Counted from the first letter of the stretch, positions 41,745 to 54,894 are shown. The stretch: 64,000 nt of DNA from G963666895 sp963666895 (GCA_963666895.2 CAXXNS010000009.1:1-64000); one strand, 5' to 3'. Translations and numbers: made by a program. Notes: a model not told the origin generated them from the letters alone.

Positions 41745-42470
41745 TTATTCATCGAAGGCCATGCCGACCTTCCACTCGTCCCAGACCTTGCCCACCAGCT
41801 CGGGCCTGGGCTTGAGGGTGATCTTGCCTGGCCGCCAGCCGGACGGCGTGGCCTCCGCGCCCTTGGAGGCGCGCACCACTTGGAAGGCCTGGATCTGGCG
41901 GACGGTCTCCAGCACGTTGCGTCCCACGGGCGGGGTCAGGATTTCGTAGCCGACCACGATTCCGTCGGGGTCGATGATGAACCGTCCGCGCACGTCCACC
42001 CCGTTGTCCGGGTCGTACACGCCGTAAACCTCGCCCACCTTGCCTCCGGCGTCGGAGAGCATGGGGAAGGGGACGGTTCCGGACGAGACCATCTTGGAGA
42101 TTTCCGTGTCCACCCACATCTTGTGCACGAACATGCTGTCCACGCTCATGGAGAGGACCTGGACGCCCAGCTTTTCAAATTCGGGATGCTTCTCGGCGAC
42201 CGCCGAGATTTCCGTGGCTCAAACGAAGGTGAAGTCGCCGGGATAGAAGCAGAGCACCACCCACTTGCCGAGGTGGTCGGAGAGCTTTACCGAAGTGAAT
42301 TCGTTGTTGAAAAAGGCCGGAGCTGCGAAGTCCGGGGCCTTCTTGCCGATCTGGATCATTGGCCTGGCTCCTTGGTTGGGGGTTGGGGGCGGAACCTTGA
42401 TCTCCGCCTCGGGTTGGCCCACGGGGCCTCCGGTGGGCCTGGCGCAGCCGACGGGTTGTTCGCTTGGCAT
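41745..42470 (-). CDS. Selenocysteine peroxiredoxin (in-frame UGA at residue 84)
   Basis: Reading through a single TGA (42219-42221) gives one 241-residue peroxiredoxin in a single frame. UGA falls exactly where the peroxidatic Cys belongs: FYPGDFTFV-Sec-ATEIS. A SECIS-like hairpin follows. The C-terminal resolving Cys is lost (EATPSGW in place of the usual VCP), so a 1-Sec enzyme is expected. It would reduce peroxides using thioredoxin or similar. Start 42470 has AAGGAGGAGG before it; a second start at 42359 (AAGGAG) would give 204 residues. Two separate genes or a pseudogene are less likely, as everything outside the UGA is intact. Confidence 0.88.
42191..42208 (-). promoter_or_regulatory. 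SECIS element of the Sec-peroxiredoxin
   Basis: Ten bases after the UGA on the minus strand is TCTCGGCGGTCGCCGAGA, a perfect stem whose apical loop presents GGTC. The distance and the GGU-type loop match the bacterial SECIS bound by SelB. Confidence 0.8.
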
Positions 42471-42625
42471 GTGCCTCCTCCTTGTTGTTCGTGAACGGTT
42501 CGGGAGCCTGCGGCATCAGGAAAGGCCGTCGCCCTCTTTAGGCTTTTTTATCAGAAGAGGTCCAAAGGGTGAATACGGTTTCGGTAGAAAGGCGGTCGGT
42601 GGGTGCGGAAGGGGCATTCAACGCG

Positions 42626-44080
42626 TTATCGCGCGGTTGCCTCTTCCCCGGACGCCTGCTGCGCGGGCTCTCCGCCCAGGGCCTGGTACAGGGTGACGAA
42701 GTTGGCCAGTTGGTTGTAGCGGTTCTCGGCCACGGACTCCTCGGCCGAGCGCAGGGTGTCCTGGGCGTCCAGCCAGTCCTTGAGGGTGCCGGAGCCGGAC
42801 CGGTAGCGGACCTCGTAGATCCGCGCCACCTCGCGGGCTGCTTCGAGATTGTCATCCAAATGCTTGGCCTGCTCGGCCAGGCGGCCGCGGTTGGACAGGG
42901 CGTTCTCCACCTCCACCATGGCCTCGTACAGGGTCTGGCGGAACTCGACCACGGCCTGCTCGTATTCGGCCTGGGAGACCTTGAGGTTCAGGCTCAGGTT
43001 GTTCCAGTTGAGGAACGGGAAGGCCAGGCTGGAGGCCAGGGCGAGCACGGGATTTTCCAGCAGGTAGGCCAACTGGTCGCTGGTGCCGCCCAGGCTGCCG
43101 GTCAGGGAGATGGTGGGGTAGAAGCCGGCCCGGGCTTCGTCCGTGTCGGCCAGGTATTCGCGCAGGCGAAGCTCGGCCGCGCGCAGATCGGGGCGGCGCG
43201 CCAGGAGTTCGCAGGGAAGTCCGGCCGGAATGGCCGGCAGGGTGGCCAGGGACAGGTCCTGGGGATCGGCCATGACCTGGCCCGGCGGCATGTCGAACAA
43301 CACGGCCAGGGCGTTGACGTCCTCGGTGCGGGCCTGCTCCAGGGTCTGGTGGCTGGACCGCAGGTTGGCCAGGTCCTGCCGGGCCTGGTTGACCTCCAGG
43401 GCCGAGACCGCGCCGTACAGTTCCTGGGCCTCCATCAGCTCCAGAGTTTGCTCGGCCGACTCGGTGTTGCTCCTGCTCAGTTCCAGGCGCACGTTGTCGT
43501 AGGCGATCTCCCAGTAAAGGTTCATGGTCGTGCCCACCAGGGACAGGGCCGTGCTCTGGCGGTCCTGCTCCGTGGCCAGGGCCTCCCACTCGGCCGAGTC
43601 GTGGGCCCGGGCCAGCCTGCCCCACAGGTCGGCCTCGTAGCTCACGCCGAGCGACGCGGAATAGGAATTGGTCCAGTCGTAGTAGCCTTCCTTGGTCGCC
43701 AGCGAGGTGCCGCCCTTGGCCAGGTTCAGGGAGTGGTCGCTCTTTACGGTGGCCGAAAGGTCCGGCAGGAGATCGTCGAACGCCAGTCCGGCCTGGAGCT
43801 GGGCCTTGCGCACCTTGATGGCGGCCGCGGCCAGGTCGTTGTTGCGTTTCAGGGCCAGCTCGACCAGGCGGGTCAGCTCGGGATCGCCGAAGTCCGTGGG
43901 CCAGTCCGCGAGGGACGCCGTCGTGACATTGTCCGTGGTGGCGTTGCCCGTCGCGGTCCACTGCTCGGGGGTGGTCGTTTCCGGCGGCTGGTACTCGGTC
44001 CTGAGCAGGGCTCCGCAGCCGGTGAGCAGCAGGGACAAGGACAGGACCAGGGGCAGGATCAGACAGGGGAGGCGTTGCAT
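42626..44080 (-). CDS. Outer-membrane efflux lipoprotein (NodT/TolC family)
   Basis: A 484-residue protein with a lipobox (LLLTGC) and the two OEP repeats of TolC-like channels, each with a long coiled coil. Signatures include RPDLRAAELRL and the internal PTISLTGSLGG. It forms the exit channel for the MacAB pump encoded just upstream on the same strand (gap of 15 bases). Confidence 0.92.
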   Translation of the reverse strand: MQRLPCLILPLVLSLSLLLTGCGALLRTEYQPPETTTPEQWTATGNATTDNVTTASLADWPTDFGDPELTRLVELALKRNNDLAAAAIKVRKAQLQAGLAFDDLLPDLSATVKSDHSLNLAKGGTSLATKEGYYDWTNSYSASLGVSYEADLWGRLARAHDSAEWEALATEQDRQSTALSLVGTTMNLYWEIAYDNVRLELSRSNTESAEQTLELMEAQELYGAVSALEVNQARQDLANLRSSHQTLEQARTEDVNALAVLFDMPPGQVMADPQDLSLATLPAIPAGLPCELLARRPDLRAAELRLREYLADTDEARAGFYPTISLTGSLGGTSDQLAYLLENPVLALASSLAFPFLNWNNLSLNLKVSQAEYEQAVVEFRQTLYEAMVEVENALSNRGRLAEQAKHLDDNLEAAREVARIYEVRYRSGSGTLKDWLDAQDTLRSAEESVAENRYNQLANFVTLYQALGGEPAQQASGEEATAR

Positions 44081-44095
44081 GGAATTCCTCGTTTT

Positions 44096-46039
<1,944 letters not shown>

Positions 46040-46041
46040 GA

Positions 46042-47223
46042 TCAGAACCTCATGGGTCCATGGGGGCGGTTGGAGCCGTTTTTCGTGGCGTCCCCGTTGG
46101 CCTGGCCGAGGATGACCAGGTCGCCTTCCTCAAGGCCTTCCAGAACCTGGATGTTGACCGAGTCGCTCAGCCCGACGCGCACGCTGCGGGTCTCGGGTCG
46201 GCCGTCCTGGTTCAGGATGCGGACCGGGTACGCACCCTGGCCGTCCTTGTTTCCCAGGGCGCTCTCGGGGATGAGCAGGACGTCCCGGGCCTCGTCGAGC
46301 ACGATGGTCACCTCGGCGGTCATGGAGATGCGCAGCTTGTGGTCCGGGTTGGGCACGTCGAACAGGGCGTTGTAGTAGATGGCCTTGTCCGCCGAGCTGG
46401 TGGTGGTGCCGTCGGCGTCGTCCACGATGGAGTCGGGCGCGGGCACGATGCTTCGCAGCGCGGCCTCATACTGGTTGTCCGGCTCGCCCAGGATGGTGAA
46501 GAAGACCTTCTGCCCGGCCTGCACGTGGACCACGTCCGCCTCGGATATCTCGGCCTCCACGGTCATGGTGTCGAGATGGGCCAGCTTGACGATGGTGGGC
46601 GTGGACTGGGCGGCGTTCACGGTCTGCCCCTCCTTGGTGACCACGGCCACCACCACCCCGTCCATGGGCGCGGTGATCCGGGTGTAGCCCAGATCGACTC
46701 GGGCCGTGTCCACGTCGATGGTGGCGGCCACGATCTGGGCGTCCAGGGCGGCGATGTCCGCCTTGGTCGCGGTCAGGGTGGCCAGGGCGTCCTCGTAGTC
46801 CTGCTGGGACGTGGCCTTGGCCTTGAGCATGTTCCCCTGGCGCTTGTATTCGGACTGGGCCTGCTTCAGGGTGGCCTCCTTGGCCGCCCGCTGGGCCTTG
46901 ATGTTTTCCAGGTCCGCCTCGGCGATGCGCAGGGCGTTTTCCTGGGACTGGGCGTCGATCTCGGCGATGAGGTCGCCTTGCTTGACCGAGTCGCCCAGGT
47001 CCACCTTGAGGGAGTTCACCTGGCCCGAGGCCTGTGCGCCCACGCTGACCTGCTTGAAGGCAGTCAGGGTGCCGGTGGCCAGGACGGTTTCCCGGATGTC
47101 GCCCCGGGTTACGGGCGAGGTCAGGTATTGGGTGGTCTCCGTTGCCGGGAAGAAGAGCAGCTTGGCCCCGATGATCAGACCGATCAGGATGGCGGCGATG
47201 GCCGCCTTGTAAAACCATTTCAT
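46042..47223 (-). CDS. macA: MacA-type periplasmic adaptor protein
   Basis: A 393-residue HlyD/MFP protein with one N-terminal anchor, lipoyl-type segments split by a coiled coil (about 85-160), and a beta-barrel region with GLSDSVNIQVLEGLEEGD. It links MacB to the outer-membrane channel. First in the three-gene pump operon. Its promoter must lie in 47224-47535. Confidence 0.92.
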   Translation of the reverse strand: MKWFYKAAIAAILIGLIIGAKLLFFPATETTQYLTSPVTRGDIRETVLATGTLTAFKQVSVGAQASGQVNSLKVDLGDSVKQGDLIAEIDAQSQENALRIAEADLENIKAQRAAKEATLKQAQSEYKRQGNMLKAKATSQQDYEDALATLTATKADIAALDAQIVAATIDVDTARVDLGYTRITAPMDGVVVAVVTKEGQTVNAAQSTPTIVKLAHLDTMTVEAEISEADVVHVQAGQKVFFTILGEPDNQYEAALRSIVPAPDSIVDDADGTTTSSADKAIYYNALFDVPNPDHKLRISMTAEVTIVLDEARDVLLIPESALGNKDGQGAYPVRILNQDGRPETRSVRVGLSDSVNIQVLEGLEEGDLVILGQANGDATKNGSNRPHGPMRF

Positions 47224-47535
47224 GAAGGCTCCAGAACGTGTTCCGGTTCTTTGTTTTTGTCGCGTTCACATGGGTCCGCGATCTCCTCTCTAGGGTATTG
47301 AACGGAGATCGGGGGTGAACCAAGCGCACAAAATGTGAAGTAGTATAAAAAAAGGGCTTGGCGTCCGGGCCGGACCCCGCGGATGGCGCGGCGGGCCGCG
47401 TTTTGGCCCCGGTTCAGGCCTTCTCACTCGTGGCGGTTCGTGCTATGCAAAAAAAGGCACATAATGGAACCGAGGCCGATTTTGAATGTCCACTACCCTT
47501 GTAAAAAAAGTAAGCAATGGGGAACAAAACTGATA
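47224..47535. other. 312-base intergenic gap between macA and the TiaS-like gene
   Basis: No gene seen. It holds divergent start regions. A small GC hairpin, CGCGG/CCGCG (47387-47391/47396-47400), is followed by TTTT on the plus strand and could be an attenuator ahead of the 47536 gene. The right-hand part is AT-rich. Confidence 0.5.
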
Positions 47536-48255
47536 ATGTCCAAATTCACTTTCTATATTGCATTTGACGATACAGACATAAAAGGCGCTCCCATGGGCAC
47601 CGGGCGGCTGATGCGCAATTTCTGTTATTCGTTGCCCGATGATTGCAGCCTTGTTGGAGTGTTGCGGCACCAACTTCCTAAGTTCGATGACATTCCCTTC
47701 ACCAGCAACAACAGCTCGGCCTGCGCGGTGGTCACAATGGAGGACGGCGACGGCCAGGACCGGCTCGTGGATCTGGCCACCGACCACCTCCAGGAGCATT
47801 TTATTGATGGCAGCGACCCCGGGCTGTGCGTGGTCCGGGCCGACCGGATTCCCGACAGCCTGGTAGACTTCAGCGTCCGGACCACGGGACGCAAGGTCAC
47901 CCAGCGCGACGCCCTGGACGCGACCCAAGGCCTCGTGCTTCGCGGGCTGGGCGGGACCAACGACGGCATCATCGGCGCCGCGGCCGGGGTGGGGCTGACC
48001 AGGTACGGCTGGTGCGGCCGGTTCATCGAGTACGGCCGGTTGCGCGAACTGGGCGATCCGCTCACCGTGGCCGATCTGCAGCAAAGCGGCATCCGGGCCC
48101 TGTCCGTGGACCGCGACCCCGCGGTGCCCCTGCCGGACGACACCGTGCATACCGGGAACTGGCTCCGCCCCGCCCTGATGGCGGGCGAGCCCGTGCTATT
48201 GGTGCGGCGCGACGGAGACGCATGGCGCGCGGTGCATGGCAAGCAGCGGCATTGA
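47536..48255 (+). CDS. TiaS-like protein with DDTD motif
   Basis: A 239-residue soluble protein. It opens MSKFTFYIAFDDTDIKGAPM; the FDDTD block followed by GTG resembles the N-terminal catalytic region of archaeal TiaS, which joins agmatine to tRNA-Ile cytidine. A second conserved-looking segment is GLGGTNDGIIGAAAGVGL. The zinc-ribbon and OB parts of TiaS are absent, so tRNA activity is only a hint. The start at 47536 is chosen; an in-frame ATG at 47464 also exists. It stands between macA and tRNA-Asn. Confidence 0.5.
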   Translation: MSKFTFYIAFDDTDIKGAPMGTGRLMRNFCYSLPDDCSLVGVLRHQLPKFDDIPFTSNNSSACAVVTMEDGDGQDRLVDLATDHLQEHFIDGSDPGLCVVRADRIPDSLVDFSVRTTGRKVTQRDALDATQGLVLRGLGGTNDGIIGAAAGVGLTRYGWCGRFIEYGRLRELGDPLTVADLQQSGIRALSVDRDPAVPLPDDTVHTGNWLRPALMAGEPVLLVRRDGDAWRAVHGKQRH

Positions 48256-48284
48256 GACTTGATCACGTTGACGATCCACGAAAA

Positions 48285-48317
48285 AAGGGCTCATGAGCGA
48301 TTTACTCATGAGCCCTT
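48285..48317 (-). terminator. Terminator of tRNA-Asn (bidirectional)
   Basis: AAGGGCTCATGAG (48285-48297) pairs with CTCATGAGCCCTT (48305-48317). On the minus strand it is followed by six Ts. It may also end the convergent TiaS-like gene. Confidence 0.88.
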
Positions 48318-48325
48318 GTTCTTTC

Positions 48326-48401
48326 TGGCTCCCCAGCACGGACTTGAACCGCGAACCTAGTGGTTAACAGCCACCCGCTCTGCCGATTGAGCTACTGGGG
48401 A
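48326..48401 (-). tRNA. tRNA-Asn (anticodon GTT)
   Basis: A 76-base cloverleaf on the minus strand with acceptor TCCCCAG/CTGGGGA, D-arm AGCTCAATCGGCAGAGC, anticodon loop CTGTTAA and T arm GGTTCAAGTCC. The CCA end is encoded. It has a promoter upstream and a terminator after. Confidence 0.96.
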
Positions 48402-48430
48402 ACATTCTCCCGCCGTGGCGGGAGCAAGGA

Positions 48431-48459
48431 TGATTAATGCATGTTACAGGGCTCGTCAA
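48431..48459 (-). promoter_or_regulatory. Sigma-70 promoter of tRNA-Asn
   Basis: On the minus strand TTGACG (48459-48454) and TAATCA (48436-48431) have a 17-base spacer, ending about 30 bases before the tRNA. Confidence 0.6.
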
Positions 48460-48539
48460 CCCCTTGTGCCCGGCCGGGATTTGTCACCCTGGAACCGTTG
48501 CAAACCGGGCGTAATTATTATTAGTGAATGCCACTTTCC

Positions 48540-48569
48540 TTGACGCCCCGAAGCTAGTTGGGATAGGCA
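48540..48569 (+). promoter_or_regulatory. Possible sigma-70 promoter of lysS
   Basis: TTGACG (48540-48545) and TAGGCA (48564-48569) have an 18-base spacer, 41 bases before the lysS ATG. The -10 element is weak. Confidence 0.35.
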
Positions 48570-48609
48570 ATCTTAATTTCTGGCCTTTTTTCATAATTTT
48601 CCCGGGTGG

Positions 48610-50211
<1,602 letters not shown>

Positions 50212-50215
<4 letters not shown>

Positions 50216-51441
50216 GGTTCGAACGCTTCGTGGGCATGCGATACCTGTTCGCCCTGCGCAAGCAATCCTTTATTTCCATCATCAGTCTGTTCGCGGTCTG
50301 CGGCGTGGCCATCGGCGTGGCCGCCCTGATCGTGGTCATCGGCGTCATGAACGGGTTCACCAAGGACTTGCAGGGCAAGATTCTGGGCGTGAACGCCCAC
50401 ATCGTGGTCAGCTCCAGCCTGGGCGCCATGCGGGAGTACGAGCCCGTGGCCGAGGCCGTGGCCGGAGTGGACGGGGTCCTCGGGGTGGTGCCCTTCATCT
50501 ATTCCGAGGTCATGCTGTCCACCACCGGCGGGGTCAAGGGACTGGCCCTGCGGGCCATCGACCCCGCGGCGGCCGAGAACGTGCTCAGCCTGGGCGGCGA
50601 CATGGTCTACGGCAGCCTGTCCGATTTGTCCCTGCCCGCGGACACCCCGGGCATCATCATCGGCCAGCAGCTTTCCTCCCGGCTGGGCGTGCTGCCCGGC
50701 CAGCAGGTGCATCTGGTGTCGCCCTCGGGCACCCAGACCGCGGCCGGGTTTTCGCCCAAGACCAAGCCCTTCACCGTGATCGGGGTCTTCCACACCGGGC
50801 TCTACGAGTACGACTCCACCATGGCCTACGTCACCCTGGACGCGGCCCGGGATCTGCTCGGCTGGCCCGAAGGCCTGGTCTCCGGCCTGGAGGTCAAGGT
50901 GGCCGACGTCTACGCCTCGGACGTGGTGGCCCAGCGCATCCGGGACGACCTGGGCGACCGGCCCGTGTCCGTGGAGGACTGGAAGGAGATGAACGCCAAT
51001 TTGTTCGCCGCGCTCAAGCTGGAAAAGACGGCCATGTTCATCATCCTGGCCATGATCGTGCTGGTGGGCTCCTTCTCCATCGTCACCACCCTGGTCATGC
51101 TGGTCATGCAGAAGACCAAGGACATTGCCATCCTTATGAGCATGGGCGCGTTGCCGGGAGCCATCCGGCGGGTGTTCATGTTCCAGGGGACGCTCATCGG
51201 CTCGGTGGGCACGGGCATCGGCTTCCTCATCGGCGTGCCCGTGAGCCTGCTGCTCAAGAAATACCAGTTCATCAAGCTGCCGCCGGACGTCTACCCGGTG
51301 GAGTACCTGCCCATCCGGCTGGACGTGTTCGACCTGGCGATTATCGGTATCTCGGCGTTTTTGTTGTGTTTTCTGGCAACCCTGTATCCCGCCGGTCGAG
51401 CAGCCTCCTTGCGTCCGGCCGACGCCTTGCGTTATGAATAG
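50212..51441 (+). CDS. Lipoprotein-releasing ABC permease (LolC/LolE)
   Basis: A 409-residue protein with an N-terminal helix (about 22-45), a long periplasmic domain, and three C-terminal helices with the FtsX-type fold. It begins at GTG inside the lysS stop (GTGA overlap). LolCDE extracts lipoproteins from the inner membrane for the outer membrane. A single permease is coded, so the complex may be a homodimer, as in many bacteria outside the enterics. Its stop overlaps lolD by eight bases. Confidence 0.9.
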
Positions 51442-52117
51442 TGAGCGGGTATACAACCTGATTGGCGTTGGCAAGGAGTTTGTCGGGCCACGCGAGCGGT
51501 TGGAAGTGTTGAAGAAAATCGACCTGACCGTGACGCGGGGGGAATCCGTGGCCATCCTTGGCGCATCGGGCTCCGGCAAGAGCACCTTGCTGCATATTTT
51601 GGGCACGCTGGACGAACCCAGCCGCGGGGAAGTACACTTCCTTGGCCAGGACGTTCAACGGCTGGATATCGGCAAGAAGGCCAGGATGCGCAACAGGGAG
51701 ATCGGCTTCGTGTTCCAGTTCCACTACCTCCTGCCGGAATTCAACGCCCTGGAAAACGTGGCCATGCCCGCCATCGTGGCCGGGCGTCCCCTGAAGGAAG
51801 CCCTGGGAATGGCCGAAGAAGCTTTGGAGTTGGTGGGGTTGTCCAACCGCAAGGATCACCGGGTGACCACGCTGTCGGGAGGGGAACGGCAGCGCGCGGC
51901 CATTGCCCGGGCCATCCTGCAACGGCCCAAGGTCGTTCTGGCGGACGAACCCACCGGCAACCTGGACGAAAAAACAGGTTCCCGCGTGGCCGACCTTTTG
52001 GAGGGCCTCAACCGGGATCTGGGAATGACGTTCGTGGTGGTGACGCACAATCAGGATTTGGCCGGCCGGATGGCGCGTCGGCTTGAATTGCGTTCGGGAG
52101 AGCTCTATGCCCATTAG
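51434..52117 (+). CDS. lolD: Lipoprotein-releasing ABC ATPase LolD
   Basis: A 227-residue ATPase. Walker A is GASGSGKST, the signature LSGGERQRAA, Walker B VVLADEPTGNLD. It is coupled to the LolC/E gene by an eight-base overlap and overlaps the bamA start by 11 bases, so one ribosome run covers lipoprotein export and outer-membrane protein assembly. Confidence 0.95.
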   Translation: MNSERVYNLIGVGKEFVGPRERLEVLKKIDLTVTRGESVAILGASGSGKSTLLHILGTLDEPSRGEVHFLGQDVQRLDIGKKARMRNREIGFVFQFHYLLPEFNALENVAMPAIVAGRPLKEALGMAEEALELVGLSNRKDHRVTTLSGGERQRAAIARAILQRPKVVLADEPTGNLDEKTGSRVADLLEGLNRDLGMTFVVVTHNQDLAGRMARRLELRSGELYAH

Positions 52118-54833
52118 TCGTCGAAGCCTGGTACTCGCCCTGCTGGTTCTGCTGGCATTGTCTCTCGCCGCTCCCGGGCTGGCGCAGCAAGCTGTCGGAC
52201 AGCAGGGGGTCACGGTGGCCGTGCTCCCGTTTGAGGTCAATGCCGGTGACGACCTGGCCTACCTTAAGGATTCCCTTCCTCAGCTCCTGGTGGACCGCCT
52301 GCGCCAGGCCGATCTGGTCGCGGTGGACGCGGACGAGGTCAAGCGCGTCCTCGACGAGCAGGGCATCACCACCCTGGACGCGGATGCGGCCCGCGAAGTG
52401 GCCCTGCTGGTGGGCGCGGGCTACGCCCTGTACGGCAGCTTCAACCAGTTGGGCGAGTCCCTGAGCATGGACGCCCAGTTGGTGGAGGCCTTCGGGCTCT
52501 CCCCGGCCGTTCCCCTGACCGTGAGCAAGCAGGGGCTGATCAACCTGCTTCCCGCGGCCGACGATCTGGTGGCCCAGGTGAAGAAGAACTTGCTGGGCGA
52601 GAAGGTCATCGCCGAGATCGACGTCGAGGGCAACAAGATCCTGGACAAGGAAGTGGTCCTCATGCGGCTGTCCATCCGCAAGGGCGACGACTACAGCCCC
52701 AAACGCATCAACGACGACCTGAAGACAATTTTCGACCTGGGATATTTCGAGAACGTCGAGGTCCGCGTCACCGACGTGGCGGACGGCAAGAAAGTGGTCT
52801 TCGTCATCGAGGAGAAACCCCGCATCCAGGCCATCAGCGTGGAAGGGGCCGACGACATCGACGCCGACGACATCCTGGGCGTCATCACCACCACCGAGGG
52901 CAGCATCCTCAACCTCAAGGTGCTCCAGGACGACCTGAACCTGATCCGCATCCTGTACCGCAAGGAAGGGCACTACAAGTCCCAGGTGAACTACCGCATC
53001 GAGGGCGGCGAGACCGGCCAGGCCCGGCTCATCTTCGTGGTGGACGAGGGGCCGGTCCTGTACGTCGAGGACATCATTTTCGACGGAGTGGAGCAGGTGG
53101 ACGAGGACGACCTGGAAGACCTGCTCTCCCTGTCCGAGACGGGCTTCTTCTCCTGGTTCACGGATTCGGGCGTGCTCAATGAGGAGAGCCTGGAGCGCGA
53201 CGCCTCGGCCATTCAGGCCTACTACCAGAACAACGGCTTCCTGCAGGTCAAGGTCGGACGTCCCAAGGTGGACATCCGCGACGACGGCATCTTCGTCACC
53301 TTCCTTATTGAGGAAGGCCCTCGCTACAAGGTCAACGACATCGGGTTCGGCGGGGACGTCATCGTTCCGGCCGAGGAGCTGATGGAAGTCGTGTCCCTGG
53401 ACGAGCACAAGGAAGACGAGGAGTTCTACTCCACCGAGGTCATGCGGGAGGACCTGGACAAGCTGACCCGGTTCTACAACGACCGGGGCTATGCCTACGC
53501 CGAGGTGACCCCCAGCCTGGACCCGAACGAGGCGGACCAGACCCTCAACGTCACCTACGACATCAGCAAGCACCAGCGCGTCCACATCCGCAGGGTGCTC
53601 CTGGTGGGCAACGACAAGACCCGCGACAACATCATCCTTCGCGAAATGTACCTGGTGGACGGGGACCAGTTCAGCGGCACCCGGCTGGAGATGTCCCAGG
53701 AGCACCTGGAGGGCCTGGGCTACTTCGAGGTGGTGAACATCGAGACCGTTCCCACGGGCGACCCGGACGAGATGGACCTCAAGGTCACGGTCAAGGAGCA
53801 GTCCACCGGCCACATCAGCGGCGGCGTGGGCTACAGCTCCTACGCGGGCGCCTATTTCGGCGGCACCATTTCCGAGGACAACCTGTTCGGCAAGGGCTAC
53901 AGCCTGTCCTTCACCGGCACCTTCGGCGGCAAGACCACGGACTTCACCCTGGACTTCGTCAATCCGAAGATCAATGACACCAAGTGGGCCATGGGAATCA
54001 GCGCCCACAACGAGAGCACGACCTACTCGTACTACGACATGGACAGCACGGGCGCCGATTTCCGCATAGCCCATCCGCTCGGCCGGTACACGCTCTACCG
54101 CTTCATCTACTCCCTGAGCCAGTACGACATCTACGACGTGGACGAGGACGCTTCCAGCGACATCAAGGACGACGCCGGCAAGCACCTGCTGAGCAGCGTG
54201 AGCTTCCAGCTCGACCGGACCACGGTCAAGCACCGCGGCTTCCTGCCGGTGTCGGGCAACGAGCAGGAGTTCAGCGTCACCTACGCCGGCTGCGCCGTGG
54301 GCGGCGACGACGCCTTCATCAAGTACGTCGGCAGCGCGGACTGGTACGCCAACCTGTTCGCGGACGTGGTTTTCCACGTCCGGGGCGGCGCGGGCTACGT
54401 GCATGAGAACTTCGGCGGGGAGGAGATCCCCACCAACAAACTGTTCTACCTCGGCGGCATCACGTCGGTCCGGGGTTATTCCAACGGCATGATTTCGCCG
54501 CGCGACAAGAAGGGGGACGACGCTATCGGCGGCGACAAGATGCTGTACACCAACCTGGAGTTCTTCGCTCCTATCAGCACCAACCTGGGCCTCATCGGCG
54601 TGGTCTTCTTCGACGCGGGCGGCGCCTGGGCGGACGGCGACATGATCTTCGACGAGATCGAGGCCGGCCAGGAGTACGATTCCCCGTTCATGGGCATCTA
54701 CAAGAGCGTGGGCGCCGGAATCCGCTGGATGTCGCCCATGGGTCCCATGCGCTTCGAGTATGGTTTCGGGCTGGACGAACTGGAGGGCAGCCAGAACCAC
54801 AAGATCGAGTTCTCCATGGGGCAGTTGTTCTAG
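52107..54833 (+). CDS. bamA: Outer-membrane assembly factor BamA with extra N-terminal domain
   Basis: A 908-residue protein with a signal peptide (about 8-27). Residues about 35-165 form an extra domain (VTVAVLPFEVNAGDDLAYL) of the TolB/FlgO-like kind that is not part of usual BamA. Five POTRA-type repeats follow (about 170-560), then a C-terminal 16-strand barrel with GGVGYSSYAGAYFGG and LGGITSVRGYSNG. It inserts outer-membrane proteins. The start ATG lies within lolD. Confidence 0.92.
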   Translation: MPISRRSLVLALLVLLALSLAAPGLAQQAVGQQGVTVAVLPFEVNAGDDLAYLKDSLPQLLVDRLRQADLVAVDADEVKRVLDEQGITTLDADAAREVALLVGAGYALYGSFNQLGESLSMDAQLVEAFGLSPAVPLTVSKQGLINLLPAADDLVAQVKKNLLGEKVIAEIDVEGNKILDKEVVLMRLSIRKGDDYSPKRINDDLKTIFDLGYFENVEVRVTDVADGKKVVFVIEEKPRIQAISVEGADDIDADDILGVITTTEGSILNLKVLQDDLNLIRILYRKEGHYKSQVNYRIEGGETGQARLIFVVDEGPVLYVEDIIFDGVEQVDEDDLEDLLSLSETGFFSWFTDSGVLNEESLERDASAIQAYYQNNGFLQVKVGRPKVDIRDDGIFVTFLIEEGPRYKVNDIGFGGDVIVPAEELMEVVSLDEHKEDEEFYSTEVMREDLDKLTRFYNDRGYAYAEVTPSLDPNEADQTLNVTYDISKHQRVHIRRVLLVGNDKTRDNIILREMYLVDGDQFSGTRLEMSQEHLEGLGYFEVVNIETVPTGDPDEMDLKVTVKEQSTGHISGGVGYSSYAGAYFGGTISEDNLFGKGYSLSFTGTFGGKTTDFTLDFVNPKINDTKWAMGISAHNESTTYSYYDMDSTGADFRIAHPLGRYTLYRFIYSLSQYDIYDVDEDASSDIKDDAGKHLLSSVSFQLDRTTVKHRGFLPVSGNEQEFSVTYAGCAVGGDDAFIKYVGSADWYANLFADVVFHVRGGAGYVHENFGGEEIPTNKLFYLGGITSVRGYSNGMISPRDKKGDDAIGGDKMLYTNLEFFAPISTNLGLIGVVFFDAGGAWADGDMIFDEIEAGQEYDSPFMGIYKSVGAGIRWMSPMGPMRFEYGFGLDELEGSQNHKIEFSMGQLF

Positions 54834-54865
54834 GCAGAAAAGGAGCGCCAGCTCCCGTTGTTGAC

Positions 54866-54894
54866 GGTCCGGGTCTGTTCAAACGGCCCGGACC
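54866..54894 (+). terminator. Possible attenuator hairpin between bamA and skp
   Basis: GGTCCGGG (54866-54873) pairs with CCCGGACC (54887-54894), followed shortly by TTTT. It could lower read-through from bamA to skp. Confidence 0.5.

Noticed and set aside
41745..42470. Two separate peroxiredoxin fragments or a nonsense pseudogene
   Set aside because: Both parts share one phase, the stop is TGA at the peroxidatic position, and a SECIS hairpin follows.
48285..48317. A perfect palindrome near tRNA-Asn
   Set aside because: On the minus strand it is a terminator followed by six Ts.
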